A stretch of 64,000 nucleotides of DNA from Hymenobacter plasmatis (GTDB taxonomy: Bacteria > Bacteroidota > Bacteroidia > Cytophagales > Hymenobacteraceae): contig NZ_JAJFAW010000025.1 of assembly GCF_020711255.1 (NCBI RefSeq), forward strand, positions 25,881 to 89,880. Reading direction: 5' to 3'. Within the stretch, counting starts at the first letter, position 1. Each line of letters starts with the position of its first letter. Below are positions 7,523 to 16,806 of this stretch, one piece after another. The notes beneath the pieces were generated by a model. It searched no databases. It saw only the letters and a list, made by a program, of their open reading frames with translations, and was not told where the DNA came from. Position numbers and translations under genes: made by a program.

Positions 7523-8917
7523 TTAGCGCGCCACCGCTTCCGGGCCCAGCCGGCCGGCGGCCGCCGTGGTAATCAGGATGGGGTAGCCATCGGGCAGCAG
7601 CACGTCGCGCAGCTTGGTGCGGGTTTTGGGCCGGGCGAGTACCGAGGCGGCAACCCGGCCGCCCACGCCCACCACGGAGTTAGCGGCCGAAGCCGAGCGG
7701 TCGATGGCCGTGCTGATTTCCTGGGTGGTCTGCTGCTGCAGCTCGTTGCCGGCCATGCCGGCTTCCCGGGCTACGCGCTTCACCGGGTCAATCATGATGC
7801 CCGGCATGTAGTTGAAGTCGTAGATGTCGGCCTGCACCCGCGTCGGGCCCAGGCGGTTGACTTCCAGCGTCACGTTGTTGGTGCCCACGGTGGCCACGCC
7901 GGCAAAGACCATGTTCTTGGGGAAGGTGACCCCGGAAACCACGGCATCCTCCAGCAGGCGCAGGATGACCACCGAGCCGGTGCGCACCTTCTGCTCGCCG
8001 TTGATGACGCACTTGAAAAACACGTCCGGGGCCAACTGCTGCTCGCGCTGGCTGCCCTGGGCCATCATCCGGGTGGCATTGCCCACCTTCACCGTATTGA
8101 AGCCATCCATGCCGGGCGCGCTCATCCGGTTGGCCAGCAGCTGCGCGGTCTGGTTGGGGTCGCGGTAGCGCTTGCCGGTCATGCGCTCGTAGGCGGCGCG
8201 GGTTTCCGGCGGCGAGGAGCCCAGCATGGCCAGCACGTCCGGGTCGGTTTCAAACGGGGTGCCGTCCACGTCGCGGGTTGGTACCAGGCTGCGCCCGCTT
8301 CGGCTAGTAACCGGCCGGGGGCGGCCTCCGCCACTGGCGATGAGGCGCCGGCGCGGCACCACCAGGGTCTGCGCCCGGTAGGAGCCCGTGGCAGGGTCCT
8401 GAATCGTGGTTTCAATCGTGTCCACGTCGGCCGCGGCCAGGCGGGCGGCTTCGGTGCGGCGGGCTGCCGCTTGGGCGGCCGCCTGCGCCCGGCGCCGCTT
8501 GCGCAGGGCCAGGCCGGTGGTGTCGACCGCAAACACGTCCACGACATCCTGGTCCGTGGCCCGGGCCGGGGCGCTCTGGGCATCCTGCTCCGCGCGGCGC
8601 TGGGCTTCAATCTGGGCCGAAGGGGAAGTGGTCGGCTCCGGGGGCGTATTTTCCACCGAGGGGATTTCGGGCTCGATGTTGGCCGAGGCGGCCGCCACCG
8701 GCTCGCGCTGCTGCTGAGCGGCTTCCTTGGCCGATTTCAGCCACAGAAACAGGCCGCCGATGACGAGCACCAGCAGCAGGCCGGCGAAGGCCATCCAGTT
8801 CGCGCGCAGTATTTCCGTGGGGGTGCGCTTTACGGGCGCGACCGCCGGGGCCGGCTGCTCGCTTTCCGGGCGGACAACCGGGGCGGCTGGTTGGGTAGGG
8901 GGAGTGATGGGTTCCAT
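7523..8917 (-). CDS. traM: Conjugative transposon protein TraM (VirB10-like)
   Basis: The 464-residue protein has the VirB10 layout. A cytoplasmic Pro-rich N-terminus is followed by one membrane segment at residues 41-60 and a long Pro/Ala/Gln/Arg-rich periplasmic linker. The C-terminal beta domain is at about 300-460 (for example VRTGSVVILRLLEDAVVSG and FPKNMVFAGVA), matching Bacteroidetes TraM. It should span the envelope and connect the inner-membrane complex to the TraN core. It sits 17 bp after traN and 30 bp before the TraI-like gene. The linker is unusually Arg-rich. Confidence 0.88.
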   Translation of the reverse strand: MEPITPPTQPAAPVVRPESEQPAPAVAPVKRTPTEILRANWMAFAGLLLVLVIGGLFLWLKSAKEAAQQQREPVAAASANIEPEIPSVENTPPEPTTSPSAQIEAQRRAEQDAQSAPARATDQDVVDVFAVDTTGLALRKRRRAQAAAQAAARRTEAARLAAADVDTIETTIQDPATGSYRAQTLVVPRRRLIASGGGRPRPVTSRSGRSLVPTRDVDGTPFETDPDVLAMLGSSPPETRAAYERMTGKRYRDPNQTAQLLANRMSAPGMDGFNTVKVGNATRMMAQGSQREQQLAPDVFFKCVINGEQKVRTGSVVILRLLEDAVVSGVTFPKNMVFAGVATVGTNNVTLEVNRLGPTRVQADIYDFNYMPGIMIDPVKRVAREAGMAGNELQQQTTQEISTAIDRSASAANSVVGVGGRVAASVLARPKTRTKLRDVLLPDGYPILITTAAAGRLGPEAVAR

Positions 8918-8934
8918 AGTAATAGCGGGCAGCG

Positions 8935-9834
8935 TTAGATGGTAGCGGCGCGGTTAATCACGCGGGAGGGCACGGGCAGCACCAGCACCCGGGCCCCGTT
9001 GAGCTCCCGCAGAGTGACTTCCAGGTAGCCGCGCTCGGTGGCCGCGTACAGGGGAATGGCGTAGGTCAGGTAGCCGGTAGTGCGCCCGGTAATAACCTGG
9101 TTGGGTCCGCCGCCGGAGGGAGCCAGCGGGCGCCGGGCCTCGTTCTTTTTGCGGGCCAGAAACTTCTTCTGGGCGTTTTCCACCAGCTGGAAGTCGGTGA
9201 AGTCCACGTTGTAGTCGATGTTGGTCTTGTTGATGACTTTGAAGCGCAGGTAGGTGAAATCCTTGTCGTTGCGCACGTTGGCCAGCGTAAGCACCAGGTC
9301 GTTGTCGACCACGGCCACCGCCTGGTGCTCTTCGCGGACTTTGCGCAGCTTCTGGAGCTTGCCCTCGACGACGGCTTTCTTTTCCCGCTCCTTGTCCAGG
9401 GCCAGCTCGTTTTCCGGGGCCGCACCCGTGGAGGAGGCGTTTTTGCCGTTGATGCTCAGCGTGCCGTCCTTTTGAAAGTCGTAGAGCTGCAGCACCGGGC
9501 GGTTCACGTACACGAGCCGGCCCATCCAGTACTTCGAGCCGTAGCGGATGAGGATGGGCGTGGGCGGGGCGTGCTTGCGCCTGGCGCGCACAAACACGGC
9601 GTTGGCCTCAATCTTGACCAGGTAGTTGTTGGCCATGCCCACGTCGACCAGCGACACCGGCCCGCCAAAGACCAGGTAGGTAGTGGAAGAGTCGGACACG
9701 GCCACGTCCAGCAGGTTATCGCTGGCCACGACGGCAGTGGCCGGAGAAGTGGCGGCGCCTTGTGCGTGAACAGGCGCAGTTTGGAAAACTAGTGTGAGCA
9801 GCCCCAACAGGGCCGGAAGGGTGTGAAAACGCAT
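8935..9834 (-). CDS. traN: Conjugative transposon protein TraN (VirB9-like, DUF4138)
   Basis: The 299-residue protein carries a signal peptide (residues 1-24, ending VHAQ). An N-terminal beta domain contains SSTTYLVFGGPVSLVDVG and the typical NNYLVKIEA segment. A short charged helix follows at about 150-180, then a C-terminal beta-sandwich with FTYLRFKVINKTNIDYNVDF. This is the TraN/DUF4138 pattern, the functional equivalent of VirB9 in the outer-membrane core. It directly precedes traM; in CTnDOT the order is traM then traN. Confidence 0.88.
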   Translation of the reverse strand: MRFHTLPALLGLLTLVFQTAPVHAQGAATSPATAVVASDNLLDVAVSDSSTTYLVFGGPVSLVDVGMANNYLVKIEANAVFVRARRKHAPPTPILIRYGSKYWMGRLVYVNRPVLQLYDFQKDGTLSINGKNASSTGAAPENELALDKEREKKAVVEGKLQKLRKVREEHQAVAVVDNDLVLTLANVRNDKDFTYLRFKVINKTNIDYNVDFTDFQLVENAQKKFLARKKNEARRPLAPSGGGPNQVITGRTTGYLTYAIPLYAATERGYLEVTLRELNGARVLVLPVPSRVINRAATI

Positions 9835-9853
9835 GAGTGAGAAGGATAAAGGG

Positions 9854-10603
9854 TTACTTAGCCGGGGTAGTAGGGGCCGGAGTCGCGGCGGGGGCCGTCG
9901 GGGCCGTGGATGGGCCGGCCGGCGCCAGGCCGCGCTCGGCTTCCTGCAGGCGGCGCTGCCGGTCGGCTTCCTGGGACTGCAGCAGCTCCTGCTCTTCCCG
10001 CGTCAGCTGCGGGGAGTAGGGGATGTAGTCGAAGTTGGTGATGAGCAATCCGTAGGGGTTGGCATCCGAGCGGTTGGTTTCCACCAGGTTGAACTTGGCG
10101 GCCAACGGCAGCGGCTCCTTCTGCTGGCCGCCGATGAAAATGCGCTGCTTGATGTAGACCGCACCCGACCAGGGGCGCTTGCTCATGTCCACGAGCACGC
10201 TGTCCACGGTCACGACGTTGCGGGCGGCGTAGCGCTCGTAGTTCTGCAGCACCTGCCCGCGGGTGAAGCCCTCGTAGATGCGCCGGCCACCCCGGCCCTC
10301 AATCAGGGGCAGGGCCGCGTCCAGGTTGGCCTTGTAGGTGTATTGGTCGTGGCCGAACATGGTTTGCATGAACTGGCGCACCAGGTTGCGGGCCTCGTAG
10401 GGGGTGTGGGCGTCGTTGCCGGCCGAAAGGGCCGCCACCGAGCCGGTTTGTGAGACGACGTACACGCGCCGGCCGCTGTTTTCGTAGGCCCGGTAGACGA
10501 GAAAGCCCGAGGCCAGGGCCACGAGCAGCAGGGCCAGCACGCTGCCCAGCGCCAGGTTGCGCATGGTGGAAAAGGAGGTACTTAAGTCTTTGGCGGTATC
10601 CAT
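9854..10603 (-). CDS. traK: Conjugative transposon protein TraK (VirB8-like)
   Basis: The ATG at 10603 gives 249 residues: a short cytoplasmic tail, one membrane helix at about residues 15-40 (LALGSVLALLLVALASGFLVY) and a periplasmic alpha/beta domain of NTF2-like VirB8 type with YEARNLVRQFMQTMFGHD and RNVVTVDSVLVDMS. The last 45 residues are a Gln/Glu then Pro/Ala/Thr-rich tail. In-frame sequence upstream of 10603 is Cys/Ser/Pro-rich and lies within the preceding gene, so the later start is preferred. VirB8 homologues nucleate the inner-membrane complex. Confidence 0.85.
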   Translation of the reverse strand: MDTAKDLSTSFSTMRNLALGSVLALLLVALASGFLVYRAYENSGRRVYVVSQTGSVAALSAGNDAHTPYEARNLVRQFMQTMFGHDQYTYKANLDAALPLIEGRGGRRIYEGFTRGQVLQNYERYAARNVVTVDSVLVDMSKRPWSGAVYIKQRIFIGGQQKEPLPLAAKFNLVETNRSDANPYGLLITNFDYIPYSPQLTREEQELLQSQEADRQRRLQEAERGLAPAGPSTAPTAPAATPAPTTPAK

Positions 10604-10652
10604 TGATTGAGAGTCTGGTTGTGGTAAATGGTGCGTTTTCTCTCCACTGCCC

Positions 10653-11312
10653 TTACTGGCTGATGGGCAGCAGCACCTTTTTGAAGGAGTCATCAAACCC
10701 GCCGGCCTGGCCGCGGTACGGGTACACGACCAGGGCGGGCTGCTTCTGCTCGTTCTGGCCCAGGAAGGCGTAGAGCGTGCCGCGCACGGTCAGCGGCTTG
10801 CGGGGCGCAATCGGCGTGACCGAGTATCGCTCCCGGCCCGGGACATTCAGGTTGAGGCCGCCGACGCGAAAGGAGGCCAGGGTGTCACGGCCGTTGGGTG
10901 AGTACAGCGGCAGCGAGGCCGGTACCTGCTGGCGGCCGAAGCCCTGCGGTATCCACTGCAACACGGCCTCGTAGGAAATGCGGTAGCCGGGCGCGGCTTT
11001 CACGCCGTCGGCCCGGTCCGGGTCCGACTGCCACATAGCCGGCAGCCGCAGCTGCATGGGCTCGGCTTGCAGCACCTTGGCGGAAACGACCTGCAGGTAG
11101 CCCTCGCGGGGAGTTTGCTCGGCTACGCCGGGCCTGAGGTCCACGGCCGTGATGGGCAGGGGGGCCGGTCGGGCAGTAGTGGGCGGAGTAGTGGGCCGGG
11201 TGGCGGCCGGCGCGTCCGGGGTGGTAGCAGCTTCCGGCGTCTGGTTAGACTGGCAGGCCGCGGTCAGGCCCAGGGTAAAGCCGGCTACGATGAATGAGGG
11301 AAGATTCTTCAT
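10653..11312 (-). CDS. Transfer-operon lipoprotein of unknown family
   Basis: The 219-residue protein has a lipoprotein signal peptide with lipobox LTAAC (Cys20). A Thr/Pro-rich spacer of about 35 residues precedes a globular part with strands such as YLQVVSAKVLQ and YRISYEAVLQWIPQG. It lies between traJ and traK in the minus-strand operon, the sort of position occupied by VirB7-type core lipoproteins in other systems. It is much larger than VirB7 and I do not recognise a family. A structural role in the outer-membrane core is inference from location. Confidence 0.55.
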   Translation of the reverse strand: MKNLPSFIVAGFTLGLTAACQSNQTPEAATTPDAPAATRPTTPPTTARPAPLPITAVDLRPGVAEQTPREGYLQVVSAKVLQAEPMQLRLPAMWQSDPDRADGVKAAPGYRISYEAVLQWIPQGFGRQQVPASLPLYSPNGRDTLASFRVGGLNLNVPGRERYSVTPIAPRKPLTVRGTLYAFLGQNEQKQPALVVYPYRGQAGGFDDSFKKVLLPISQ

Positions 11313-11335
11313 GGATAGGAAGTCAGAAGGATGGG

Positions 11336-12484
11336 TTATTTGGTCCAGATGCCCGAGGCCCGCTGGCGATAAGACGGGTTCAGCGCTTCCGACATGGTGA
11401 TGGTGGGCAGGCCCGAGGAAGCAGAGGAGGCGGCTGATTCGCCCGCCTCGCTGCTAGCACCGGTACCACCGCCGCCCCCACCGGTGCCGTGGCTTCCTCC
11501 TCCGCCGCGGCTGCCGCCGTTGCCCAGGGCGCGGCCCACGGCACTCGACAGGCCCCCGCCACCGGGCGAGGCCACGCCGGCCGCAGCCGTCGCGGCACCC
11601 ACGGCCGAGCCAACCATGGAGCCCACGAAGCCCTGCACCGCCGAGGAGCCGATGAACATCGAGGTGAGGTAGGGCACCATCACGTAGAGCAGCACGAAGG
11701 CCACGGACATGACCATGAACTTCTCGTCGTCCACCGACTGCTGCGGGCCATTGGTGAGCCCGCCGAACAGGCCGTTGGGGGCCTGCGCCGTCTCGGCGTA
11801 AAAGCCGTAGATGGTGTCGAGCAGCACGAACGTGAGGCCCCAGAGCTGCACGGCCAGGAAGTTCTGCAGCCACTTCATGGCCAGCTGCCCAAAGGCCGGA
11901 ATCACTGACAGCGTCATGGCAATCGGCCCGCACACGTACAGAAAGCCCAGGATGAACTGCTGGATAAACTGCATGATGTGGCGGATGATGAGCACCGCCG
12001 TGGCCGTAAACAGGCGGGTCAGGATGCCCGAGAGCGTGAACGAGCTCAGCGTCTGCGAAATGCTGGTCATCAGCGAGCTGGCACCCGCCACGATGTCGCC
12101 GATGCCCATGGAGTCGTTGCGCGCCGCGGCGGCCACCGAGGCCGGCGTGGTCAGGTCGCGGATGGCTTCGGCGGCCGACTTGTCGGTGGAGAACATGGCC
12201 GTAAAGGCCGCCAGCCCCGCCCCCAGCGTATCCATTAGCGTCTGGTAGAAGAAGAGCAGGAAGAATATCCAGGTGGCCTTGATAATCGGCCCCCAGTCCA
12301 TGGCCAGGCCGCTGCCGGAGATGAAGCCCCGCCCGATGGTGTAGAGCAGGGCAATGCCCATCAGGCTGGGCGTGATGAAGCGGCAGGCGGTGAGCACGAC
12401 CTGCAGGGTCTGGTCGCAGGCCCGCAGAAAGCCCGGGTCGATGCCGTAGGCGACCATCCCGAGCATACTCCCCAGCATAGTCAT
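11336..12484 (-). CDS. traJ: Conjugative transposon protein TraJ (VirB6-like membrane protein)
   Basis: The 382-residue protein has several hydrophobic helices (LMGIALLYTIGRGFI, IIKATWIFFLLFFYQTLMD, FMVMSVAFVLLYVMVPYL). This matches Bacteroidetes TraJ, the polytopic VirB6-like inner-membrane component. The C-terminus from about residue 300 is a low-complexity Gly/Ser-rich tail. Its ATG overlaps the traG stop (ATGA), indicating translational coupling. The product likely forms part of the inner-membrane substrate path. Confidence 0.82.
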   Translation of the reverse strand: MTMLGSMLGMVAYGIDPGFLRACDQTLQVVLTACRFITPSLMGIALLYTIGRGFISGSGLAMDWGPIIKATWIFFLLFFYQTLMDTLGAGLAAFTAMFSTDKSAAEAIRDLTTPASVAAAARNDSMGIGDIVAGASSLMTSISQTLSSFTLSGILTRLFTATAVLIIRHIMQFIQQFILGFLYVCGPIAMTLSVIPAFGQLAMKWLQNFLAVQLWGLTFVLLDTIYGFYAETAQAPNGLFGGLTNGPQQSVDDEKFMVMSVAFVLLYVMVPYLTSMFIGSSAVQGFVGSMVGSAVGAATAAAGVASPGGGGLSSAVGRALGNGGSRGGGGSHGTGGGGGGTGASSEAGESAASSASSGLPTITMSEALNPSYRQRASGIWTK

Positions 12485-15096
12485 GATGCCAGGGCCCCCT
12501 TCCGGGCCTGTTTATCTTCCACAAACTGGTCCACGGCGTAGTCCAGGCGCTGCACCCGCACGGGCTCGTACTCCATCTGCCCCTCGTCGTTGAGCAGCAC
12601 GTGCCCGTTCTTGTCAGTCCGGGGCCGCTGCTGGGTCTGCTGGTAGAACTTCACCAGCTTGTTGAGGTGGTTGCGCTCCACGGGCTTGGATGTCAGGATG
12701 GCATCGAGCTGCGGGGAGGCTTCCAGGGCGAAGACCTTGCCCTTGGCGCCCTGCTTGATGAAGAACTCCCGCAGCGCTTCGGTGGAGCGCACCGACTTAA
12801 TCAAATCCATCTCGTGGCCGGTCAGGCCCAGCGGGGCTTGCAGCTGGGTGAGCGAGTCAGGGTTGACGTGGCGCAGGATAATCTTGGTGGCCGAGTTGTT
12901 GATGATAGCCGGCCCGATTTTGCTGCTGGTAATCTCGGTAATGCCCTGGGTGATGATGGTGACCGAGCCGTTGGTTTTGCGGATGGTGCGGTACATCGAT
13001 TCGATGAATTCTGACAGCACCCCCGAAAGCATGGTCCAGGCCTCGTCCAGGGCGATGTACTTGATGTCGTCGGGGAACCTGCGGAACAAATCCAGACTCA
13101 GCTCGGTGATGAGCATGGCCACCACCGGGTAGAGGTCGGGGTCGGCCTGCACCTTCGCTAGGTCAAAGCAAATGAGCCGGTACTCGCTCAAGTCCACGTC
13201 GCGCTGGGCGTTGAGCACCCGCTCGTAGCGGCCGCCGGTGATGTACTGGCCCAGCACCAGGAAGAACTGGTGCATGTCGATGTACTTCAGGTTTTTCTGG
13301 TACTGCCGGCGGGCCCCATCCAGCGGGTCCGGCTCCACCCCGTCGCCGGGCTGCGCCACCGGTTTCTGCATTTCCTGGTCGTATTGCTCGACAAAGCGGT
13401 AGAAGCTTTCCATGCCGGGAAACTCCTCGTCCTTCTGGTTCAGGCGCGGGCTCTCGTTGAGGCAGGCGTAGTACTCAATCAGAAAGCGCGAGAGTATGGT
13501 GCGCTCCGACTTGTCCAGCGCCGTGTCCTTGCCGCCCTTCCAGAGCGCGGCGAGCAGGGCCAGGTGGAAGTTGGTTTTTTCGTCGTTGTAGAGCCACTTG
13601 CCCGCGGCGTCGCGCGGGACCACGAAAGGGTTGAACTCAATGGGCCGCTGTGGGTCGTACTCGAAGTAGGTGTTATCGAAGTCCTCGCCGTTGAGCGACT
13701 GCAGCACGTTGCGGTAGGTGCCGCCCACGTCCATGATAATCTGGCGGGCGCCCTTCTCGAAGCGCTGCACAATCAGGTTGCCGAAGGTGTAGCTCTTGCC
13801 CGAGCCCGAGGGGCCGATGACAATGGCGTTCTGGTTGTCCAGGGCCGTGTTGAACAGGTTTACCTGCACCAGGTTGCGGAACCTATCGGTCAGGAATTCC
13901 CCCACCGGGTCGGTTTTATAGGTGGCCGTCCAGTGGGTGTAGCAGGAGCCGCGGTCGGCGGTGCTGGTCAGCCAGCGGTCCGGCACCTGCCAGGCGTTGC
14001 CGGGCAGCAGGCCGAAAAACACCGGCAAAGCCAGGTAGCTTTCGACCACGCTTTCCGTGCCGAACATGTAGCGGAAGGCGGCGGTGGCCCGCTCCACGTT
14101 CTCGCGCCGGCTGGTGTCGTTGGTGTCCCAGAGCACGCACGAGAGGTGCAGGCCCACAATCTGCTTGTTTTCGGCCCGCACCTCGGCCGTGAACTCCTCT
14201 ACTTCGGCCGCGCGCAGGTGGTTGTCCTGGGTGGCCAGAAACGAGAGGGAGGCATTAAGCTTGCGGTCGGTATCGAGCGAGCTGAGCTCGGCGCGGGTAT
14301 CCTGAATGAGCAGGGCCTGGGTAAGCACGTGCGGGCACTGCAGGATGTGGGTGAGCGGGTAGAGCATTGGCGCCGTCACCCCGTACCCGTTGCGCACGGC
14401 CGGGTAGGCATCCGAGCCCTGCCCCACCATCGACAGCACGTTCACTTTGTGCTCGCCCACGCTGAAGGTGCCTAGGTCGTTGCCGATTTCGCGCTCCTGC
14501 CGGGTGGGCTGGCCGTCGAAGTTCAGGTTGAAGTACTGCAGGTAGAGCTGGTGAATCTCCGCGCTTTGCAGCCGCTCGAACGTCACACCGCCCAGGTTCT
14601 TGATGCCCTGAATGAATTCCACGGCACCGCTTTCCGCGGCTTCGAGCGTGTGCACGAGCTGGGCAAAGGGGTTCTTGAGCACGGCCTCGCCGGCGCGGGC
14701 CACCAGCGCATTCACCGCGTTGGTCTTGGGTGACTTGACGGCCACCGGCGCGAAGGAGAGGAACAGGTAGGACTTCTGGAACAGCACCAGCCGCTCGAAG
14801 AAGTGCTTGTTCATCTTGTTCTCGAAGTAGGTCTGCTGGGTTTTGTCCTCGCGGTAGGGCCGGTCGTAGTAGATGTCGGTTTTCTGGACGATGGTGCCTA
14901 CCGGCAGCGGGCGCAGCACGCCCACCAGCGCGGTCTGGAAGGTCTCGTAGTCGTCCGAGGTCCAGCTTTCCATCTCGGCGGGCTCCACGCGGAAGCCCAC
15001 CGCGACGCGGCCGTCCTTGAAGACCACCTTGTCGCCCTCGAAGCTGTGCACGGGCATCACGGCGTTAAACGCGGCCGTTTTGGGCTGTTTGGTCAT
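12481..15096 (-). CDS. traG: Conjugation ATPase TraG (VirB4 family)
   Basis: The 871-residue protein is the largest in the operon. It has the VirB4/TraG layout: an N-terminal CagE/TrbE-like domain and a C-terminal RecA-like ATPase. The Walker A is GPSGSGKSYTFGN at about residue 430, and the Walker B is YIALDEAW followed by a Gln-containing sensor segment (IITQGITEI). It powers pilus assembly and substrate transfer at the cytoplasmic face. The start lies within the end of traF (32-bp overlap) and the stop overlaps traJ. It is not a VirD4-type coupling protein: it lacks the N-terminal paired membrane helices. Confidence 0.95.
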   Translation of the reverse strand: MTKQPKTAAFNAVMPVHSFEGDKVVFKDGRVAVGFRVEPAEMESWTSDDYETFQTALVGVLRPLPVGTIVQKTDIYYDRPYREDKTQQTYFENKMNKHFFERLVLFQKSYLFLSFAPVAVKSPKTNAVNALVARAGEAVLKNPFAQLVHTLEAAESGAVEFIQGIKNLGGVTFERLQSAEIHQLYLQYFNLNFDGQPTRQEREIGNDLGTFSVGEHKVNVLSMVGQGSDAYPAVRNGYGVTAPMLYPLTHILQCPHVLTQALLIQDTRAELSSLDTDRKLNASLSFLATQDNHLRAAEVEEFTAEVRAENKQIVGLHLSCVLWDTNDTSRRENVERATAAFRYMFGTESVVESYLALPVFFGLLPGNAWQVPDRWLTSTADRGSCYTHWTATYKTDPVGEFLTDRFRNLVQVNLFNTALDNQNAIVIGPSGSGKSYTFGNLIVQRFEKGARQIIMDVGGTYRNVLQSLNGEDFDNTYFEYDPQRPIEFNPFVVPRDAAGKWLYNDEKTNFHLALLAALWKGGKDTALDKSERTILSRFLIEYYACLNESPRLNQKDEEFPGMESFYRFVEQYDQEMQKPVAQPGDGVEPDPLDGARRQYQKNLKYIDMHQFFLVLGQYITGGRYERVLNAQRDVDLSEYRLICFDLAKVQADPDLYPVVAMLITELSLDLFRRFPDDIKYIALDEAWTMLSGVLSEFIESMYRTIRKTNGSVTIITQGITEITSSKIGPAIINNSATKIILRHVNPDSLTQLQAPLGLTGHEMDLIKSVRSTEALREFFIKQGAKGKVFALEASPQLDAILTSKPVERNHLNKLVKFYQQTQQRPRTDKNGHVLLNDEGQMEYEPVRVQRLDYAVDQFVEDKQARKGALAS

Positions 15097-15394
15097 GGGT
15101 GAAAGGAGTGGGAATGGGCCCCACTGCCAGGCGGCGGGGCTGGATGAAGGTGAAGGAGAGCCAGCCCATCAAAAAGCCGGGCGCCTGCCGCTTGCTCAGG
15201 TAGCGCAGGCCCAGAATCAGGCCCAGCTCCACCACGATGACAAGCAGGTACACCAGGCGCGGAATCTTGACGGCCATGCCCAGAAAGCCCAGCAGCAGCA
15301 CCGAGCCGATGAACAGGCCGACCATGATGCCCAGGTCCTGAATGTTCATGCCCAGCACCTGCGCGGGCCGCTCGATGGATTTGTAGGAGCGCAT
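15065..15394 (-). CDS. traF: Conjugative transposon protein TraF (DUF4133)
   Basis: The ATG at 15394, 5 bp after the traE stop, gives 109 residues. Two closely spaced membrane helices (DLGIMVGLFIGSVLLLGFLG and LVYLLVIVVELGLILGL) lie between a short N-terminal segment, SIERPAQVLGM, and a basic C-terminus. This is the DUF4133/TraF layout, equivalent to VirB3, which partners the VirB4 ATPase. The gene overlaps traG by 32 bp, as often seen for the VirB3-VirB4 pair. Confidence 0.88.
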   Translation of the reverse strand: MRSYKSIERPAQVLGMNIQDLGIMVGLFIGSVLLLGFLGMAVKIPRLVYLLVIVVELGLILGLRYLSKRQAPGFLMGWLSFTFIQPRRLAVGPIPTPFTHDQTAQNGRV

Positions 15395-15399
15395 GGCCG

Positions 15400-15819
15400 T
15401 TAGCGTACGCCTCCGTCGCCACCGCCCACGGCGCTGACCAAATCGTCCTTGAAGAGCTGGAAGCCGAACCACAGAATCACGCCGCCCACCAGCCAGCCCA
15501 GGGAGCCCAGCGCATCCGGCGCGCCCTGCACGAACTTCATCACCACGCGAATCAGGCCCACGATGAGCACAATGGCGAAAATCACCTGCACGATGCTCAC
15601 CACGGTTTCCTGCACGCCTTCGAGCGCGGCCGCGGCGCCCCCGCCGCCGCGCTGGGCACGGGCCGGGCTGGTGGCCAGGGCCAGGGTGGTTAGTAGGGCG
15701 GCCGCACGCTGCTCGGCTTTGGAAGGCTGGTAGGTCTGGCCGGCGGCGGCCAGCGTGTGCAGGGTTTCAGTGGCCGTGGCGGCGTGGGTACGGGCTCGGG
15801 ACAGCAAATTGGTTATCAT
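15400..15819 (-). CDS. traE: Conjugative transposon protein TraE (DUF4134, VirB2-like)
   Basis: The 139-residue protein has a basic, Ala-rich N-terminal region to about residue 65 that resembles a long leader. Two hydrophobic helices follow (VSIVQVIFAIVLIVGLIRVV and LGWLVGGVILWFGFQLF), separated by a short polar loop. This is the DUF4134/TraE pattern, the presumed pilin-like (VirB2) component. A Gly-rich patch precedes the first helix. It sits directly upstream of traF. Confidence 0.85.
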   Translation of the reverse strand: MITNLLSRARTHAATATETLHTLAAAGQTYQPSKAEQRAAALLTTLALATSPARAQRGGGGAAAALEGVQETVVSIVQVIFAIVLIVGLIRVVMKFVQGAPDALGSLGWLVGGVILWFGFQLFKDDLVSAVGGGDGGVR

Positions 15820-15877
15820 AGAAAGGGGTAATTGGTGAAAACAGGGTGCTTATCTCCCCGAGAAGCAGGTGTGGCAG

Positions 15878-16558
15878 TCAGGAGGGTTGGGCCGTGGGGA
15901 TGGGGCTGCCGGCGCCGGGAAACAGGCCGCTCAGAGCGGCGCGCTGGGCCGAAGCATCGGTACACATGCGGGCCCGCCGCTGCTGGCGCAGGGCGATTTC
16001 GGCGGCGCGGTTGGCCTGGTCGTTGGGCGTGGGTGCCGGTGCGGTGATAGGGTTGTGGAAGAGGGCTTCCGCCGGCTCCTCATCAGCTTCCGGTAAGGGC
16101 TCAGGGGTTGGCGCAGGCGCCGCTGCATCTTCCTGGGCATCCAGCAGGGAGGCCAGGGCGCCGGCCGCGTGGCGAATGGAGGCCGGACGGGGCGCTTCTT
16201 CAGCTGGCGCTTCGGGGCCGACTTCAGCTGGTTCCTCAATAGCAGGCTGTGGACTCGCGGCAGGGAGTGCTGCTTGCTCTTCCTCGGCAGCGTGCGCGGG
16301 CTCCGGGGCAGGCAGGTCTTCCCGGGGAAGGAGCCGGGCCAGGGCCTCCCCGACTTCGGTGGCAGCTGCTGCTTTCCCGGCCGGCTTGGCGGTGGCGGCA
16401 GTGCCGTAGTGGAAGGAGCGCAGGGAATGATGGTTGTGGGTGGCCAGCACGGCAACCGGAGCGGCCGGCTTGCCGCTGCCCTTGAAGCGCCACCACAGCA
16501 GCGCGGCCAGGGCACCCAGGGCCAGTATCACCACCAATAAGAGTATTCCGGAACGCAT
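15878..16558 (-). CDS. Hypothetical single-pass membrane protein, first gene of the transfer operon
   Basis: This 226-residue protein has an N-terminal membrane helix (residues 3-26, LLLVVILALGALAALLWW). A long low-complexity region rich in Ala, Pro and Glu follows, with a short basic helix near the end (AAEIALRQQRRARMC). No family is recognised. It lies 58 bp upstream of traE and is the first gene of the minus-strand operon, divergent from the HTH gene at 16807. It may be an envelope-anchored accessory protein; the disordered tail argues against an enzyme. Confidence 0.5.
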   Translation of the reverse strand: MRSGILLLVVILALGALAALLWWRFKGSGKPAAPVAVLATHNHHSLRSFHYGTAATAKPAGKAAAATEVGEALARLLPREDLPAPEPAHAAEEEQAALPAASPQPAIEEPAEVGPEAPAEEAPRPASIRHAAGALASLLDAQEDAAAPAPTPEPLPEADEEPAEALFHNPITAPAPTPNDQANRAAEIALRQQRRARMCTDASAQRAALSGLFPGAGSPIPTAQPS

Positions 16559-16806
16559 ACCGGCCCCTTACGGCAAGAAGCGCAACAGTGTTAGCAAAAA
16601 GTTAGTGAAAACTTAAAGAACACTTGGTCGTATGAAGCGGCTACCAGCGAAGCAGCATCCTGCTGATTTCCTCTTCGGATTTGTGGGGAGGCAGAAGATT
16701 TGAGTTTTTCCCCGATGGCGTTGCGGCTTCTAAGCCCGATATGCGTCCTTTGGGGTATTGCTCCGATACTTCACCCCCACTGCCCCCGCAGTGTGCCCTC
16801 CTTCGC

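Noticed and set aside
13270..14475. Long plus-strand open frame opposite traG
   Set aside because: Antisense to a well-conserved ATPase gene; the translated sequence is Val/His/Arg/Gly-rich mirror composition with no motif.
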